From: an uncultured Lachnospiraceae bacterium
GTDB lineage: Bacteria > Bacillota > Clostridia > Lachnospirales > Lachnospiraceae
Length of the DNA stretch: 64,000 bases
Reading direction: 5' to 3'
Assembly: GCA_910589195.1 (NCBI GenBank)
Contig: CAJUTC010000014.1
Location: forward strand, 676-64,675
Shown here one piece after another: positions 18,188 through 28,205 of this stretch. A program made the translations under genes and the position numbers. The notes under the pieces were generated by a model that saw nothing but the letters and a program-made list of their open reading frames with translations, had not been told where the DNA came from and ran no database searches. Positions within the stretch are counted from its first letter, which is position 1. Every line of letters begins with the position of its first letter.

Positions 18188-19219
18188 TTAGCCTAACTCA
18201 GCAAAGTATTTAATGGTACGAACCATCTGGCTGGTATAGGAATTCTCGTTATCATACCAGGAAACTACCTGAACCTCAAATAAATCGTCTGCAATCTTGC
18301 AAACCATAGTCTGGGTTGCGTCAAACAGAGAGCCGTACTTCATGCCGATTACATCAGAAGAAACGATCTGATCTTCATTGTAGCCAAAGGATTCGCAAGC
18401 TGCTGCCTTCATAGCCGCGTTAATGCCTTCCTTGGTTACGTCACTTCCCTTAACAACTGCTGTTAAGATGGTGGTAGAACCGGTAGGTACAGGAACACGC
18501 TGGGCGGATCCGATTAACTTTCCGTTTAATTCCGGAATTACTAAACCGATAGCCTTAGCAGCGCCAGTGCTGTTAGGAACGATATTAGCAGCGCCTGCTC
18601 TTGCTCTTCTTAAATCGCCCTTTCTGTGAGGACCATCTAAGATCATCTGGTCGCCAGTGTAAGCATGGATGGTGCTCATGATACCAGACTGGATTGGAGC
18701 ATAGTCATTTAAAGCCTTAGCCATAGGAGCTAAACAGTTGGTGGTACAGGAAGCTGCGGAAATCACAGTATCCTCTGCAGTTAAAGTATCCTCATTAACG
18801 GAGAACACAATCGTCTTTAAATCATTTCCTGCCGGAGCGGAAATAACAACTTTCTTAGCGCCTGCATCGATATGAGCCTGAGCCTTATCCTTGGAGCAGT
18901 AGAAACCGGTACACTCTAATACTACGTCTACGCCTAATTCACCCCATGGAAGATCAGCCGCCTTTGGCTCTTTGTAAATGGTAATTTTCTTGCCGTCTAC
19001 GGTAATGGAATCCTCGCCAGCCTCTACAGTATGCAGACCCTCGCCGATATGTCCGCAGTATCCGCCCTGAGCGGTATCATACTTTAACAGGTTTGCCAAC
19101 ATCTTCGGATCGGTCAGATCGTTAATTGCTACTACATCATAACCCTCTGCTCCGAACATCTGACGAAATGCCAGACGGCCAATACGACCAAAACCATTAA
19201 TTGCTACTTTTACTGCCAT
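18188..19219 (-). CDS. gap: Glyceraldehyde-3-phosphate dehydrogenase
   Basis: 343 aa. The NAD-binding start VAINGFGRIGRLAFRQ, the catalytic cysteine C158 in SAASCTTNCLAP and the C-terminal WYDNENSYTSQMV are intact. It heads the lower-glycolysis cluster, has a strong promoter (19281-19309) and is followed by its own terminator, so its transcript is likely more abundant than that of pgk. Confidence 0.98.
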   Translation of the reverse strand: MAVKVAINGFGRIGRLAFRQMFGAEGYDVVAINDLTDPKMLANLLKYDTAQGGYCGHIGEGLHTVEAGEDSITVDGKKITIYKEPKAADLPWGELGVDVVLECTGFYCSKDKAQAHIDAGAKKVVISAPAGNDLKTIVFSVNEDTLTAEDTVISAASCTTNCLAPMAKALNDYAPIQSGIMSTIHAYTGDQMILDGPHRKGDLRRARAGAANIVPNSTGAAKAIGLVIPELNGKLIGSAQRVPVPTGSTTILTAVVKGSDVTKEGINAAMKAAACESFGYNEDQIVSSDVIGMKYGSLFDATQTMVCKIADDLFEVQVVSWYDNENSYTSQMVRTIKYFAELG

Positions 19220-19280
19220 GATTGAATTCCTCCTGTTTTCTTGCTTAAAAGTTTTGTTAAATAAAAATCAACCTTGTTAT

Positions 19281-19309
19281 ATTCTACCTAATTTTCCGGG
19301 AAATGGCAA
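19281..19309 (-). promoter_or_regulatory. Promoter of the glycolytic cluster
   Basis: TTGCCA (19309-19304), 17-nt spacer, TAGAAT (19286-19281), 60-65 nt before the gap ATG. Confidence 0.7.
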
Positions 19310-19425
19310 GTCCTTTTTCAAAATTTTCCTTTTGTTCCAAAGATTCTTGAAAAGTACCTATCGGAAAGGAACCTTCACGTGCATGTTGCACAAAATCCCA
19401 TGCGAGCGCTCTGTAAAAGCCTATG

Positions 19426-21099
19426 CTACATCTCATTTTTTACATAACCAGCTAAATTATACGCGTGATCGGAAATCCGTTCCAAATTATTAATCACATC
19501 CAGGAAAATAACACCTGCTGAAGAATCACAAAGGCCGCTGGAAAGCCGCTCAATGTGCTCCTCCCGCATCTCCTCTTCTAAATTATCCACCTGATCCTCA
19601 TACTGGCTGACTTTTCGCACATCGTCCATATTCCCGGTGCGGCGGGCCTCTATGGCATGGGAAAAGGATTTGATTACGCTAACGCCAATTGCTTTCAAAT
19701 CATCGATGCCCACTCCGGAAAAATTCACATTATGCTCCCGGATATAATCCGCCGACTCGGCAAGGTTTTCCGCATGGTCGCCTACCCGTTCAATATCGCT
19801 GATACTGTAAAACAGATTATTCACTACCATCTTCTGGTATTCATTTAAGGAAAGGTTATTCACTTTTATCAGATATTCGGTCAGCATTTTTTCCATCCGG
19901 TCAATAGTCTTTTCGGTTTCGTATACTTCTTTTGTGGATACCTCTTCCGGATTCGTAAGGGAATCCAGAGCTTGCTGAATATTTTTCAATGTAATCTGCC
20001 CCATATGCACGACTTCCGCAGACGCAACCTCAATGGCAAATGCCGGAGATTCGAAAATACGCTGATCTAAATGGCGCAGCGCCTCTTCATCGGCCCCTTG
20101 GGAAATGATTTCCTTGCCATCTTCCTTATCTTTTACAAAAAGGGCCGACAGTTTTACAAGCTGGTTGGCAAACGGATAAAGAAGGACCGTATTGGTTACA
20201 TTAAATATGGTATGGAACATGGAAATCTGCACCGCGTTAATAGGGCCTAACGCAAACTCCGGCGCAAAAAATGTAAGCAGGTACATCCCTACCGCAAACA
20301 GGATGGCGCCAAGGGTATTAAACATAAGGTGGATGGCCGCTGCCCGCTTTGCTGTCCGGTTTGCCCCGGCACTAGAAAGGACTGCCGTTACACAGGTGCC
20401 TATGTTCTGTCCCAGGGTAATATAAATTGCCGCGCTCATGGATACCACCCCATTCATAGCCAGGGTTTGCAGGATTCCTACAGACGCTGTGGAACTTTGA
20501 AGAAGCGCTGTAATGATGGCGCCCGCTAAAATGCCTAAAATCGGGTTTCCTCCCAAAATCCGGAAAATGTCAGCAAATATGGGGGCGTCTGTATATGGCT
20601 CAATAGCGCCGGACATAAAGGTCAGGCCAATAAAAAGAAGGCCCACGCCAATACAGATCTCCCCTGCCATATTCATCTTCTGCTTTTTGGAAAAGGTCAT
20701 TAAAAACGCGCCGATCCCAGCCATCAGCGGAGCAAAAAAAGAGGGCTGAAGCATAGCAAACGCATCACCCAGGGAATTTAAAGACACCATCCAGGCAGTA
20801 ATGGTGGTTCCAATATTGGCACCCATAATCACCCCCACTGCCTGGGTCAGGTTTAGTATCCCTGCATTGACAAAACCTACCACCATAACCGTAGTAGCCG
20901 CGCTACTGTGAAGAATTGCTGTGATCAGCGCCCCCAGCACCACGCCAAGAATCCGTTTATTCGTAACCATCCCCAAAAACTGGTTCATTTTGCTTCCGGC
21001 TGTTTTCTGCATGCCGTCGCCCATAATGTTCATCCCATACAGGAACATGCCCAGGCCCCCAAGGAACTGGAACAAATTTGAAATATCCCCTACCGCCAT
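19426..21099 (-). CDS. Na/Pi cotransporter family protein with C-terminal PhoU domain
   Basis: 557 aa. Two Na_Pi_cotrans repeats lie in the N-terminal 310 residues, each with a QSS/HSS-type motif (AILHSSAATTVMVVGFVNAG and ALLQSSTASVGI). The C-terminal 200 residues are helical and PhoU-like (ERVGDHAENLAE, ERISDHAYNLAGY). Predicted to carry sodium-coupled phosphate or an unknown anion across the membrane; the PhoU part may be regulatory. It stands alone between gap and the divergent sdaAB. Confidence 0.92.
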   Translation of the reverse strand: MAVGDISNLFQFLGGLGMFLYGMNIMGDGMQKTAGSKMNQFLGMVTNKRILGVVLGALITAILHSSAATTVMVVGFVNAGILNLTQAVGVIMGANIGTTITAWMVSLNSLGDAFAMLQPSFFAPLMAGIGAFLMTFSKKQKMNMAGEICIGVGLLFIGLTFMSGAIEPYTDAPIFADIFRILGGNPILGILAGAIITALLQSSTASVGILQTLAMNGVVSMSAAIYITLGQNIGTCVTAVLSSAGANRTAKRAAAIHLMFNTLGAILFAVGMYLLTFFAPEFALGPINAVQISMFHTIFNVTNTVLLYPFANQLVKLSALFVKDKEDGKEIISQGADEEALRHLDQRIFESPAFAIEVASAEVVHMGQITLKNIQQALDSLTNPEEVSTKEVYETEKTIDRMEKMLTEYLIKVNNLSLNEYQKMVVNNLFYSISDIERVGDHAENLAESADYIREHNVNFSGVGIDDLKAIGVSVIKSFSHAIEARRTGNMDDVRKVSQYEDQVDNLEEEMREEHIERLSSGLCDSSAGVIFLDVINNLERISDHAYNLAGYVKNEM

Positions 21100-21352
21100 T
21101 TAATACCTCTCTCGTTTTCTAGAGCACCAGGTAATGTTACTGGCCCATATGCCAGCTATGCTCTTTAATCTGTACGTTGCTATTTCTTAATCAATTGCCA
21201 TTTCGCCGTTTCCTCATTGGCATCTTATCATCAGCGTGTTACTATCTTTTTAAGTGACAGATCTATCATAGCACAAGAATGGAACCGCTTTCAATATAAT
21301 TTGTTGATTGTTGGCGAAAATGGGCGAAACAGAGAAAACATTCCCTGGTCTA

Positions 21353-21380
21353 TTGTGCTTTTTATCAGATTTGATATACT
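21353..21380 (+). promoter_or_regulatory. Predicted promoter of sdaAB-sdaAA
   Basis: TTGTGC, 16-nt spacer, TATACT, about 78 nt before the sdaAB start. The leader holds a short inverted repeat GGAAC-GCAA-GTTCC. Confidence 0.5.
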
Positions 21381-21457
21381 GGAGGTATCTTGTTGACGGA
21401 AAAGGGAACGCAAGTTCCAAATGCGCCCCACCAGAACGAAACCATGGAGGATAAGAA

Positions 21458-22117
21458 ATGAATGTATTTGATATTGTAGGCCCGGTTATGATTGGGCCTT
21501 CCAGCTCCCATACCGCGGGAGCTGCCCGGATCGGAAAAGCGGCACGCCTGCTATTAGATGAAGAACCATTGGAAGCGGAAATCCTGTTTCACGGTTCCTT
21601 TGCTAAAACGTACCGAGGCCATGGAACGGATAAGGCGGTAACAGGCGGCATTTTAGGCTTTGATCCATGGGATCCCAGAATCCGAAACAGTCTTGGCCTG
21701 GCAGCCGAAGCTGGGATGAAACTTGATATTATTACCGGTATAATTGAAGATGCCCATCCAAATACGGTACAAATTAGACTAATCGGAAAATCAGGAAAAT
21801 CCGTTTCCCTCCAGGGCGCCAGCGTAGGAGGCGGCAATATCCTGATTACACGGATCAATGGCATGGCCGTTAATTTTTCCGGCCAGTACCCTACTTTAAT
21901 CGTTCTTCACCATGATCATCCAGGCGCTATCGCGCATGTTACGGCTTTGGTATCTGGCTGCCAGGCCAATATCGCTAACTTCCGGCTGAGCCGCCAGGAA
22001 AAAGGAGGTCTTGCCATTATGACGATTGAGATGGATCAGCCCATGGATGCAAGCGCCGCCCAAAACATCCGCTCAATCCCCGATGTGGTAGACGTAGTGC
22101 TTCTGAAATTATCATAA
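21458..22117 (+). CDS. sdaAB: L-serine dehydratase, iron-sulfur-dependent, beta subunit
   Basis: 219 aa. The serine dehydratase beta chain with the start FDIVGPVMIGPSSSHTAGAARIG (in pieces) and a C-terminal ACT domain from about residue 147 (IVLHHDHPGAIAHVTALVS). With SdaAA it deaminates L-serine to pyruvate and ammonia. GGAGG lies 7 nt before the ATG. The 149-nt gap to sdaAA has no hairpin terminator that I could identify. Confidence 0.95.
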   Translation: MNVFDIVGPVMIGPSSSHTAGAARIGKAARLLLDEEPLEAEILFHGSFAKTYRGHGTDKAVTGGILGFDPWDPRIRNSLGLAAEAGMKLDIITGIIEDAHPNTVQIRLIGKSGKSVSLQGASVGGGNILITRINGMAVNFSGQYPTLIVLHHDHPGAIAHVTALVSGCQANIANFRLSRQEKGGLAIMTIEMDQPMDASAAQNIRSIPDVVDVVLLKLS

Positions 22118-22266
22118 ACGGCAAATAAACTTGCAGTTTGCGATAACCCCGCATAAACGCAGCAAAACGAAACCAACTGCTGCATCTGGCGGCAGACTTT
22201 TATAGCAAGCGCGCTCTCGGAGTTTCTGTTATCTGAGCGTGCCATAAACATTTAGGAGGCAGATTC

Positions 22267-23145
22267 ATGAAATTATCTTATCTTACCGTGGAAGAACTGG
22301 CCCGAACCGCACAGGAAAGCAAAAAACCCATTTCCCACATTGTTCTGAAAGAGCAAGCCCTGTCCATGGAAAAAACGGAAGAAGAAGTATATTCCGTTAT
22401 GCAAAAAAGTTTTCAGGTTATGAAAGAATCCATTCAAAATGGCATGGATCCCAATTTACGCTCTGCCAGCGGTTTAAGCGGCGGCTCCGCTTACCGAATG
22501 AAGCAGGCAGCAGAACAGGGAAAAAGCCATTTCGGCCCTCTTTTTGGCAATGCCTTAGCCATGGCTCTTGCGGTAGCCGAATACAATTCCTCTATGGGAC
22601 GGATTGTAGCCGCCCCTACAGCCGGTTCCTGCGGCGTGCTTCCCGCGGCGCTGGTTTCGGTGATGGAGGATAAAAAGCTTCCGGAAAACCAGGTTGTAAT
22701 GTCTCTTTTTACCGCTTCTGCTATCGGCATGGTAATTGCGAAAAACGCCTCCATCTCTGGTGCGGAGGGAGGCTGCCAGGCAGAAGTGGGAACCGCCTCT
22801 GCCATGGCCGCGTGTGCCTTAACTGAGCTTTTAGGCGGAACTCCCCATATGGTGTGCAATAGCTGTGCCATTGCCTTAAAAAACATCCTGGGCCTGGTTT
22901 GCGATCCGGTTGCCGGTCTGGTGGAAGTCCCCTGCATCAAGCGGAACGCGCTTGGGGTGGCCAATGCCTTTACTGCCTGCCAGCTTTCCCTTGCAGGGAT
23001 TCAGTCAGCCATCCCCACTGAAGAAGTGATTCAGGCCATGAAGCGGATCGGGCAGCAGATGCCTTCTGCATTAAAGGAAACCGCCGAAGGCGGCCTGGCT
23101 GCCACACCTACCGGATGCCGGCTTTGCCAGGAGATTTTCGGCTAG
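22267..23145 (+). CDS. sdaAA: L-serine dehydratase, iron-sulfur-dependent, alpha subunit
   Basis: 292 aa. Carries the catalytic [4Fe-4S] site; conserved segments include APTAGSCGVLPAAL, GAEGGCQAEVGTASAMAA, NSCAIALKNILGLVCDPVAGLVE (in pieces) and the C-terminal TPTGCRLC. AGGAGG precedes the start. Its 3' end overlaps the convergent amidase gene by 4 nt. Confidence 0.96.
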   Translation: MKLSYLTVEELARTAQESKKPISHIVLKEQALSMEKTEEEVYSVMQKSFQVMKESIQNGMDPNLRSASGLSGGSAYRMKQAAEQGKSHFGPLFGNALAMALAVAEYNSSMGRIVAAPTAGSCGVLPAALVSVMEDKKLPENQVVMSLFTASAIGMVIAKNASISGAEGGCQAEVGTASAMAACALTELLGGTPHMVCNSCAIALKNILGLVCDPVAGLVEVPCIKRNALGVANAFTACQLSLAGIQSAIPTEEVIQAMKRIGQQMPSALKETAEGGLAATPTGCRLCQEIFG

Positions 23146-24176
23146 CGGGTTTCCCAGTCACCCTGATACGCCTTCACATCGCTGCGGAACTTTTTCCATG
23201 CCTCTTCATTGTCCACAAAGTATTTGGGGCAGGATTTTTCCGTAATATCATAATGGCGGATAATATCTTTCCGGCTGATTCCGGTTTCATCGCAAAGCCA
23301 AGCCGTTAGCTTCACCAACGATTCATATGTGGCATCCGTAAACTTTCCAGTTTCATCCGGATGGCAGCATTCAATGGCGATGGTATCGCTGTTGCGGTTA
23401 TTGGAAGCATACGCGATTTCATGTATGGGGATACACTGGAGCACCTCCCCTTCCAGACCAATCACAAAATGGGCGCTGGCACTGGTGCCCTCTTCTCCCT
23501 GGTCAGCCAAACGGTCAAAATAATTCCTGTTTTGCTCTGCGCTGGAACCTGGATTTGCCACATAATGGATCACAATCGCATTCACCTGACGAAGGGATAC
23601 CGCCGGGCGGGAATAAATATTTTTTCTAATCAGCTCCTGTTTAATCCAGTCCGGCGTTTGAATCGCCCCAAGATTTACCATGGTCTGCTGATCCCTGCCC
23701 CACAAATACCAACCGGTTCCAATCCCCGCAAAAAAGGTAAGCACTAACACAAGAACCAGGGAAAGAATCGTATCAAAACCGCCGCCTTTTCGCTTCCTAG
23801 CACCCTTTTCCCGAACCGTTGTTTTTTCATTCATTTTAATCCCCTGCCCTTTATTTGAAGCCCGGCTTTTTGGAGCCTGGCTCATATTGACAACCGGGCT
23901 TGCTGGAAGCCGGATGGTACTTGCTTTCAGCTTCTTAGGTATGGGATATGGATTCGTATCCGGATTCCGCTTCCAATGGGGCTGGTATACATTCAGACCA
24001 TAAATATTCGGTTCAGGTTCTGCCATCCCCCGATTCCGCCTTTGCTTTCTGGAAAGATCCGGCCGTCTGCAGTTAAAGCTTACAATCCTGCCATCCTCTT
24101 CCCAATTCTCTTCACTGTCCGAATCCCCGTTCCCATCTCCTGAAATGGTGTAAAAAATCTGATTTTCTTCATTCAT
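23142..24176 (-). CDS. Membrane-anchored N-acetylmuramoyl-L-alanine amidase (PGRP/Amidase_2)
   Basis: 344 aa. Residues 1-130 are polar and probably cytoplasmic; one TM helix follows (ILSLVLVLVLTFFAGIGTGWYLWG in pieces), then an extracellular amidase domain. Zinc ligands fit the T7-lysozyme family: His in IVIHYVANPG, and His and Cys in RHYDITEKSCPKYF. It should cleave the bond between MurNAc and the stem peptide in peptidoglycan. Convergent with sdaAA (4-nt overlap). Not clustered with spore or phage genes, so its cellular role is open. Confidence 0.9.
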   Translation of the reverse strand: MNEENQIFYTISGDGNGDSDSEENWEEDGRIVSFNCRRPDLSRKQRRNRGMAEPEPNIYGLNVYQPHWKRNPDTNPYPIPKKLKASTIRLPASPVVNMSQAPKSRASNKGQGIKMNEKTTVREKGARKRKGGGFDTILSLVLVLVLTFFAGIGTGWYLWGRDQQTMVNLGAIQTPDWIKQELIRKNIYSRPAVSLRQVNAIVIHYVANPGSSAEQNRNYFDRLADQGEEGTSASAHFVIGLEGEVLQCIPIHEIAYASNNRNSDTIAIECCHPDETGKFTDATYESLVKLTAWLCDETGISRKDIIRHYDITEKSCPKYFVDNEEAWKKFRSDVKAYQGDWETR

Positions 24177-24328
24177 GTGGCCATCCTCTGCTTTCTGCTA
24201 TCCAAATCCATTCCTATTTTCTTTCAGTCTATCTTAATTCTGCTTTCATGTCAATTTTTGTCGCCTATTTTCCTGCGATTTTATTTGACATCTTATCATT
24301 TATAAGAATATTTAATATATAGCCAGGA

Positions 24329-24358
24329 TTGTATTACCTATATAAACTATGTTACACT
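24329..24358 (+). promoter_or_regulatory. Predicted promoter of the PurF-like gene
   Basis: TTGTAT, 18-nt spacer, TACACT, about 72 nt before the ATG at 24430. Confidence 0.4.
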
Positions 24359-24429
24359 AAAAATGATTTATGACTATTTAACGACTTACCAATTTGAACG
24401 ATGCAATATAATTTTGGAGGAAATCACAT

Positions 24430-25917
24430 ATGGGTGGATTTTTTGGCGTAACATCGAAGGAAGATTGTGTTATGGATTTGTTTTTCGGCACAGATTACCA
24501 TTCCCATCTTGGTACTAGAAGAGGCGGTATGGCAGTTTACGGAAAAGGCGGGTTCCAGCGCAGCATCCACAATATAGAAAACTCTCCGTTCCGGACCAAA
24601 TTCGAACGGGACGTGGAAGAATTAAAGGGAAACTCCGGCATTGGGTCCATTTCTGACAATGAGCCTCAGCCTCTTTTGATTCAGTCCCATTTAGGAAGCT
24701 TTGCCATCGCAACTGTTGGAAAGATTAATAATGAAGACGATTTGATCCGTAATGCTTATGAAAACAACCACATTCACTTTATGGAAATGAGCGGCGGCCG
24801 CATTAATGCCACGGAACTGACTGCTTCCATTATTACCCAAAAGCAAAGCATCACAGAAGGTCTGCTCCATGCCCAAGAGCTGATTGAAGGATCCATGACC
24901 ATTTTAATCCTTACCCCTGAGGGCATTTATGCTTCCAGAGATCGGTATGGCCGGACTCCTGTTGTGATCGGATGCAAGGATAACGCGTTCTGTGTTTCCT
25001 TTGAAAGCTTTGCCTACATTAATTTAGGCTACCACGACTACTCGGAACTTGGCCCCGGTGAAATCGTTTTGGTTACTCCAGACGGAATTCAGTCCCTGGC
25101 AAAACCCAGAAATAAAATGAAGATCTGTTCTTTCCTGTGGGTGTACTATGGGTATCCCACTTCTGGCTATGAAGGGGTAAATGTAGAAGAAATGCGTTAC
25201 CGCTGCGGAAGAATCCTGGCCCAGAGGGATATGGGCTGCAAAGATTGTGCGGCTGCCTGCCACAGCAAGCAAGCCAACTGTTTCCAAGCGGATTCTTCTG
25301 CTTCTGATGATACAATCCATCCGGATATCGTAGCAGGCGTTCCGGACTCCGGCATTGCCCATGCCATCGGGTATGCTAACGAATCGGGAATTCCTTTCGC
25401 CAGACCGTTTATTAAATATACGCCTACCTGGCCCCGCTCTTTTATGCCTCAGAACCAAAGCCAGCGGAACTTGATTGCAAAAATGAAATTGATTCCAGTA
25501 GACGCCTTGATCCGGAACAAAAGCCTTCTCTTAATTGATGATTCCATCGTCCGCGGAACCCAGTTAGGGGAAACGACAGAATTCTTGTATCAAAGCGGCG
25601 CCAGGGAAGTCCATATCCGCCCGGCCTGCCCGCCCCTGCTTTTTGGATGCAAATACTTAAATTTCTCTCGTTCTAATTCGGATTTAGACTTAATCACCCG
25701 GCGGATCATCCAGGAGCGGGAAGGAGATTTGGTAACACAGGAAATCTTGTACGATTATGCTGACCCGGACAGCCAGAATTACCTGGAAATGGTGGAAACC
25801 ATCCGGGAACGGTTAAACTTTACCTCTTTGAAATACCACAGGCTGGACGATTTAATCCAATCCATTGGTCTTCCCTCTGAAAAATTATGTACATTCTGCT
25901 GGAGCGGGAAAGAATAA
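24430..25917 (+). CDS. PurF-like amidophosphoribosyltransferase lacking the glutaminase cysteine
   Basis: 495 aa with the overall plan of PurF: an Ntn-type glutamine amidotransferase fold (about 1-230) and a PRTase domain whose PRPP loop LLIDDSIVRGTQ is intact, as is VPDSG. The N-terminus reads MGGFFGV where PurF has CGVFGI after processing, so the catalytic Cys1 is replaced by Gly. The Arg and Asn-Gly glutamine-site motifs (RYSTxG, HNGN) are also not recognisable (SISDNE, TVGK). A Cys-rich insert (CGRILAQRDMGCKDCAAACH) lies mid-protein and the C-terminus keeps CTFCWSGKE, resembling PurF cluster ligands. GGAGG precedes the ATG. It may use free ammonia or have another role; a normal purF would have to exist elsewhere. 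Confidence 0.85.
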   Translation: MGGFFGVTSKEDCVMDLFFGTDYHSHLGTRRGGMAVYGKGGFQRSIHNIENSPFRTKFERDVEELKGNSGIGSISDNEPQPLLIQSHLGSFAIATVGKINNEDDLIRNAYENNHIHFMEMSGGRINATELTASIITQKQSITEGLLHAQELIEGSMTILILTPEGIYASRDRYGRTPVVIGCKDNAFCVSFESFAYINLGYHDYSELGPGEIVLVTPDGIQSLAKPRNKMKICSFLWVYYGYPTSGYEGVNVEEMRYRCGRILAQRDMGCKDCAAACHSKQANCFQADSSASDDTIHPDIVAGVPDSGIAHAIGYANESGIPFARPFIKYTPTWPRSFMPQNQSQRNLIAKMKLIPVDALIRNKSLLLIDDSIVRGTQLGETTEFLYQSGAREVHIRPACPPLLFGCKYLNFSRSNSDLDLITRRIIQEREGDLVTQEILYDYADPDSQNYLEMVETIRERLNFTSLKYHRLDDLIQSIGLPSEKLCTFCWSGKE

Positions 25918-25920
25918 TTC

Positions 25921-25953
25921 AAAACGGCATAGTCCAAAACGCTATGCCGTTTT
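25921..25953. terminator. Bidirectional terminator between the PurF-like gene and malQ
   Basis: AAAACGGCATAG and CTATGCCGTTTT form a perfect 12-bp stem with A and T tracts on either side, between two convergent genes. Confidence 0.85.
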
Positions 25954-25986
25954 CCAAGTAATTCCCTTCCTTAAATTTTAATGTTG

Positions 25987-27492
25987 TTACTGCTGCCATC
26001 CCAGCCTTCCGTACCGCCTGGTGGTTTCATAAATCTCTCTTTGCAGTTTTTCGCTTAATTCCTCATTTACCAATCTCCACTTCCAGTTGGTTCCCACAGT
26101 TGATGGCCGGTTCATCCTGGCAGAATTATCATAGCCTAAATAATCCTGCATGGGAATGATACACAGCTTGGCACAACTTCGCATCACCAAGCCGATAAAT
26201 GAACGGTATAAATATTGTTTTGGCGTATATTCATCACACAGGTAGTTTCTTGCCAGGGCCAGTTCTTCTTTGCTGATGCTGTGAAACCATCCTGTTAAGG
26301 TTTCATTATCATGGGTTCCTGTATAGGCCACACAATTTTCTATGTAATTATGGGGCAGGTAATCATTTGCGCAGCCTGTATCTCTGGAATCAAAGGCAAA
26401 CTCAAGCACTTTCATTCCTGGAAAGCCGCTGTCTGCCACCAGCTTTCTTACGGAATCGGTTACGTAGCCAAGATCTTCCGCAATTACTTCCCGCTGCCCA
26501 AGAACCTCACGCATCCGGTTAAACAGCCGGATTCCCGGGCCCTTTTCCCAAGTTCCGTTGATCGCTGATTTTGCGCCATACGGAATGGAATAGTATTCAT
26601 CAAAGCCTCGGAAATGATCGATCCGCACCACATCATATAGCCGGAAACAGTAATTGAGGCGATTCATCCACCACCGGAACCCTGTGGCTTCATGATATTC
26701 CCATCGGTAAAGAGGATTCCCCCAAAGCTGTCCGGTTGCGGAAAACCCGTCTGGCGGGCACCCGGCTACCGCAAGGGGCACATGATCCGAATCTAGTTGG
26801 AACAGTTCCGGGTAAGACCAGGTATCAGCGCTGTCTAAGGCCACATAGATGGGGATATCTCCTACAATCCGGATCCCATTTTCATTGGCATAAGCTTTCA
26901 GCTTTGTCCACTGTTTATAAAACTGGTATTGGAGGTACTGGTGGAATTCAATCTCAAAATACTGCTCTCTCCTGTAATAATCCATAGCAAAATCCCACCG
27001 CATCCGGATATCCTCTGCCCACTCTGTCCAAGGTTTGCCCTCAAACCGCTCTTTTACAGCCATAAACAACGCATAATCCTTTAACCACCAGCTATTGTCT
27101 TCTACGAACTTAACATATTCTGGGTTTTCAGCAATTTTGCTTCGCTCATAGGCCTTCCGCAAAAGAGGATAACGGGCCTGATACAGCTTTTCATAATTAA
27201 CTGAACTGGCATCACTGCCAAAGTCGGCCTCTTCGCACTCCTCTTTTGTCAGAACCCCTTCTTCAATCAATGCTTCTAAACTAATCAAATATGGGTTTCC
27301 CGCGTAAGTGGAAAAAGATTGATAAGGTGAATCCCCATAACTGGTGGGAACTAAGGGCAGGATCTGCCAGTAGCACTGGCCGGCCTTTTTTAACCAGTCG
27401 ATAAAATCATACGCGCTTTTTGAAAAACACCCAATGCCGTATTTAGACGGCAAGCTGGTAATCGGTAATAAAATGCCTGCTGTTCGATTCAT
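25987..27492 (-). CDS. malQ: 4-alpha-glucanotransferase (amylomaltase)
   Basis: About 501 aa, GH77. Transfers 4-alpha-glucan segments in maltodextrin or glycogen metabolism. GH77 landmarks are present: GILLPITSLPSKYGIG at the start, IVGDIPIYVALDSADTW, the nucleophile Asp in VRIDHFRGFDEYYSIP, the acid/base Glu in VIAEDLGYVT, and YTGTHDNETLTGW. A GTG at 27501 extends the frame, but the AAGGAG is only 1 nt away from it and about 10 nt from the ATG at 27492. Confidence 0.95.
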   Translation of the reverse strand: MNRTAGILLPITSLPSKYGIGCFSKSAYDFIDWLKKAGQCYWQILPLVPTSYGDSPYQSFSTYAGNPYLISLEALIEEGVLTKEECEEADFGSDASSVNYEKLYQARYPLLRKAYERSKIAENPEYVKFVEDNSWWLKDYALFMAVKERFEGKPWTEWAEDIRMRWDFAMDYYRREQYFEIEFHQYLQYQFYKQWTKLKAYANENGIRIVGDIPIYVALDSADTWSYPELFQLDSDHVPLAVAGCPPDGFSATGQLWGNPLYRWEYHEATGFRWWMNRLNYCFRLYDVVRIDHFRGFDEYYSIPYGAKSAINGTWEKGPGIRLFNRMREVLGQREVIAEDLGYVTDSVRKLVADSGFPGMKVLEFAFDSRDTGCANDYLPHNYIENCVAYTGTHDNETLTGWFHSISKEELALARNYLCDEYTPKQYLYRSFIGLVMRSCAKLCIIPMQDYLGYDNSARMNRPSTVGTNWKWRLVNEELSEKLQREIYETTRRYGRLGWQQ

Positions 27493-27833
27493 TTCTCTCA
27501 CTCTCCTTCTGACAATTTCTACTTTTTATTTCACCAATCCGCGCCCGCTCTGGTTCAGCAACATTATTTTTTCATTTTTTGTTTTCTTTTCTTTGTGCTT
27601 GTCTTTATTTGCGCTTCCCCCGCGCTGTTTTTATACGTGCTTTACGCATTCGCAAGCGCAAAGAATACCCAATATAATATAGATCGTTTGCGTGCCATTT
27701 GCAATCTTTATTCGGTCTTTTCTTGGCACGGTTTTACTTGCTTATTGCCAGTTGTTGCGAAAATAGTGATTTTTTTTCATTTTCCTACTACACAAATGCC
27801 TCTTTTTCGTGTATAATAACTTTTGTACGATTT

Positions 27834-27923
27834 GGAGACGTAGCGAAGAGGCCGTAACGCGGCGCACTCGAAATGCGTTTATCGGTTTATCCCGGTACGA
27901 GGGTTCGAATCCCTCCGTCTCCG
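27834..27923 (+). tRNA. tRNA-Ser (anticodon CGA)
   Basis: 90 nt. GGAGACG (27834-27840) pairs with CGTCTCC (27916-27922), followed by discriminator G. The anticodon loop CTCGAAA gives CGA. The long variable arm (TATCGGTTTATCCCGGTA) marks a class II tRNA, and the T-loop is GGTTCGAATCC. CCA is not encoded. A TATAAT box lies about 20 nt upstream; the -35 is weak. The rest of 27502-27833 is AT-rich and empty. Confidence 0.97.
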
Positions 27924-28205
27924 TTTCCTTATTTATCAAATACCTGCCATAAGCGTCAAAACAATACAATAGATATACCGACAGGTATACCGGAAAAGAC
28001 CGGGCATTTTACCTGCCATGCCGTTTCCAAAAGGGTGTGGAAATATGTCCGCTCAACCGGTTTCACCAAAGCATACAGCAGTGCAACAGGCTTGTAATCA
28101 TTCCTATGGATTTACAGGTCTATTTTTATATTTAATAAAACCGTTTCAAATAGTTTCAAGCAGCAAGCCCTTTCCTGGCAAAAATAAAAAAGTATAAAGC
28201 AATTC

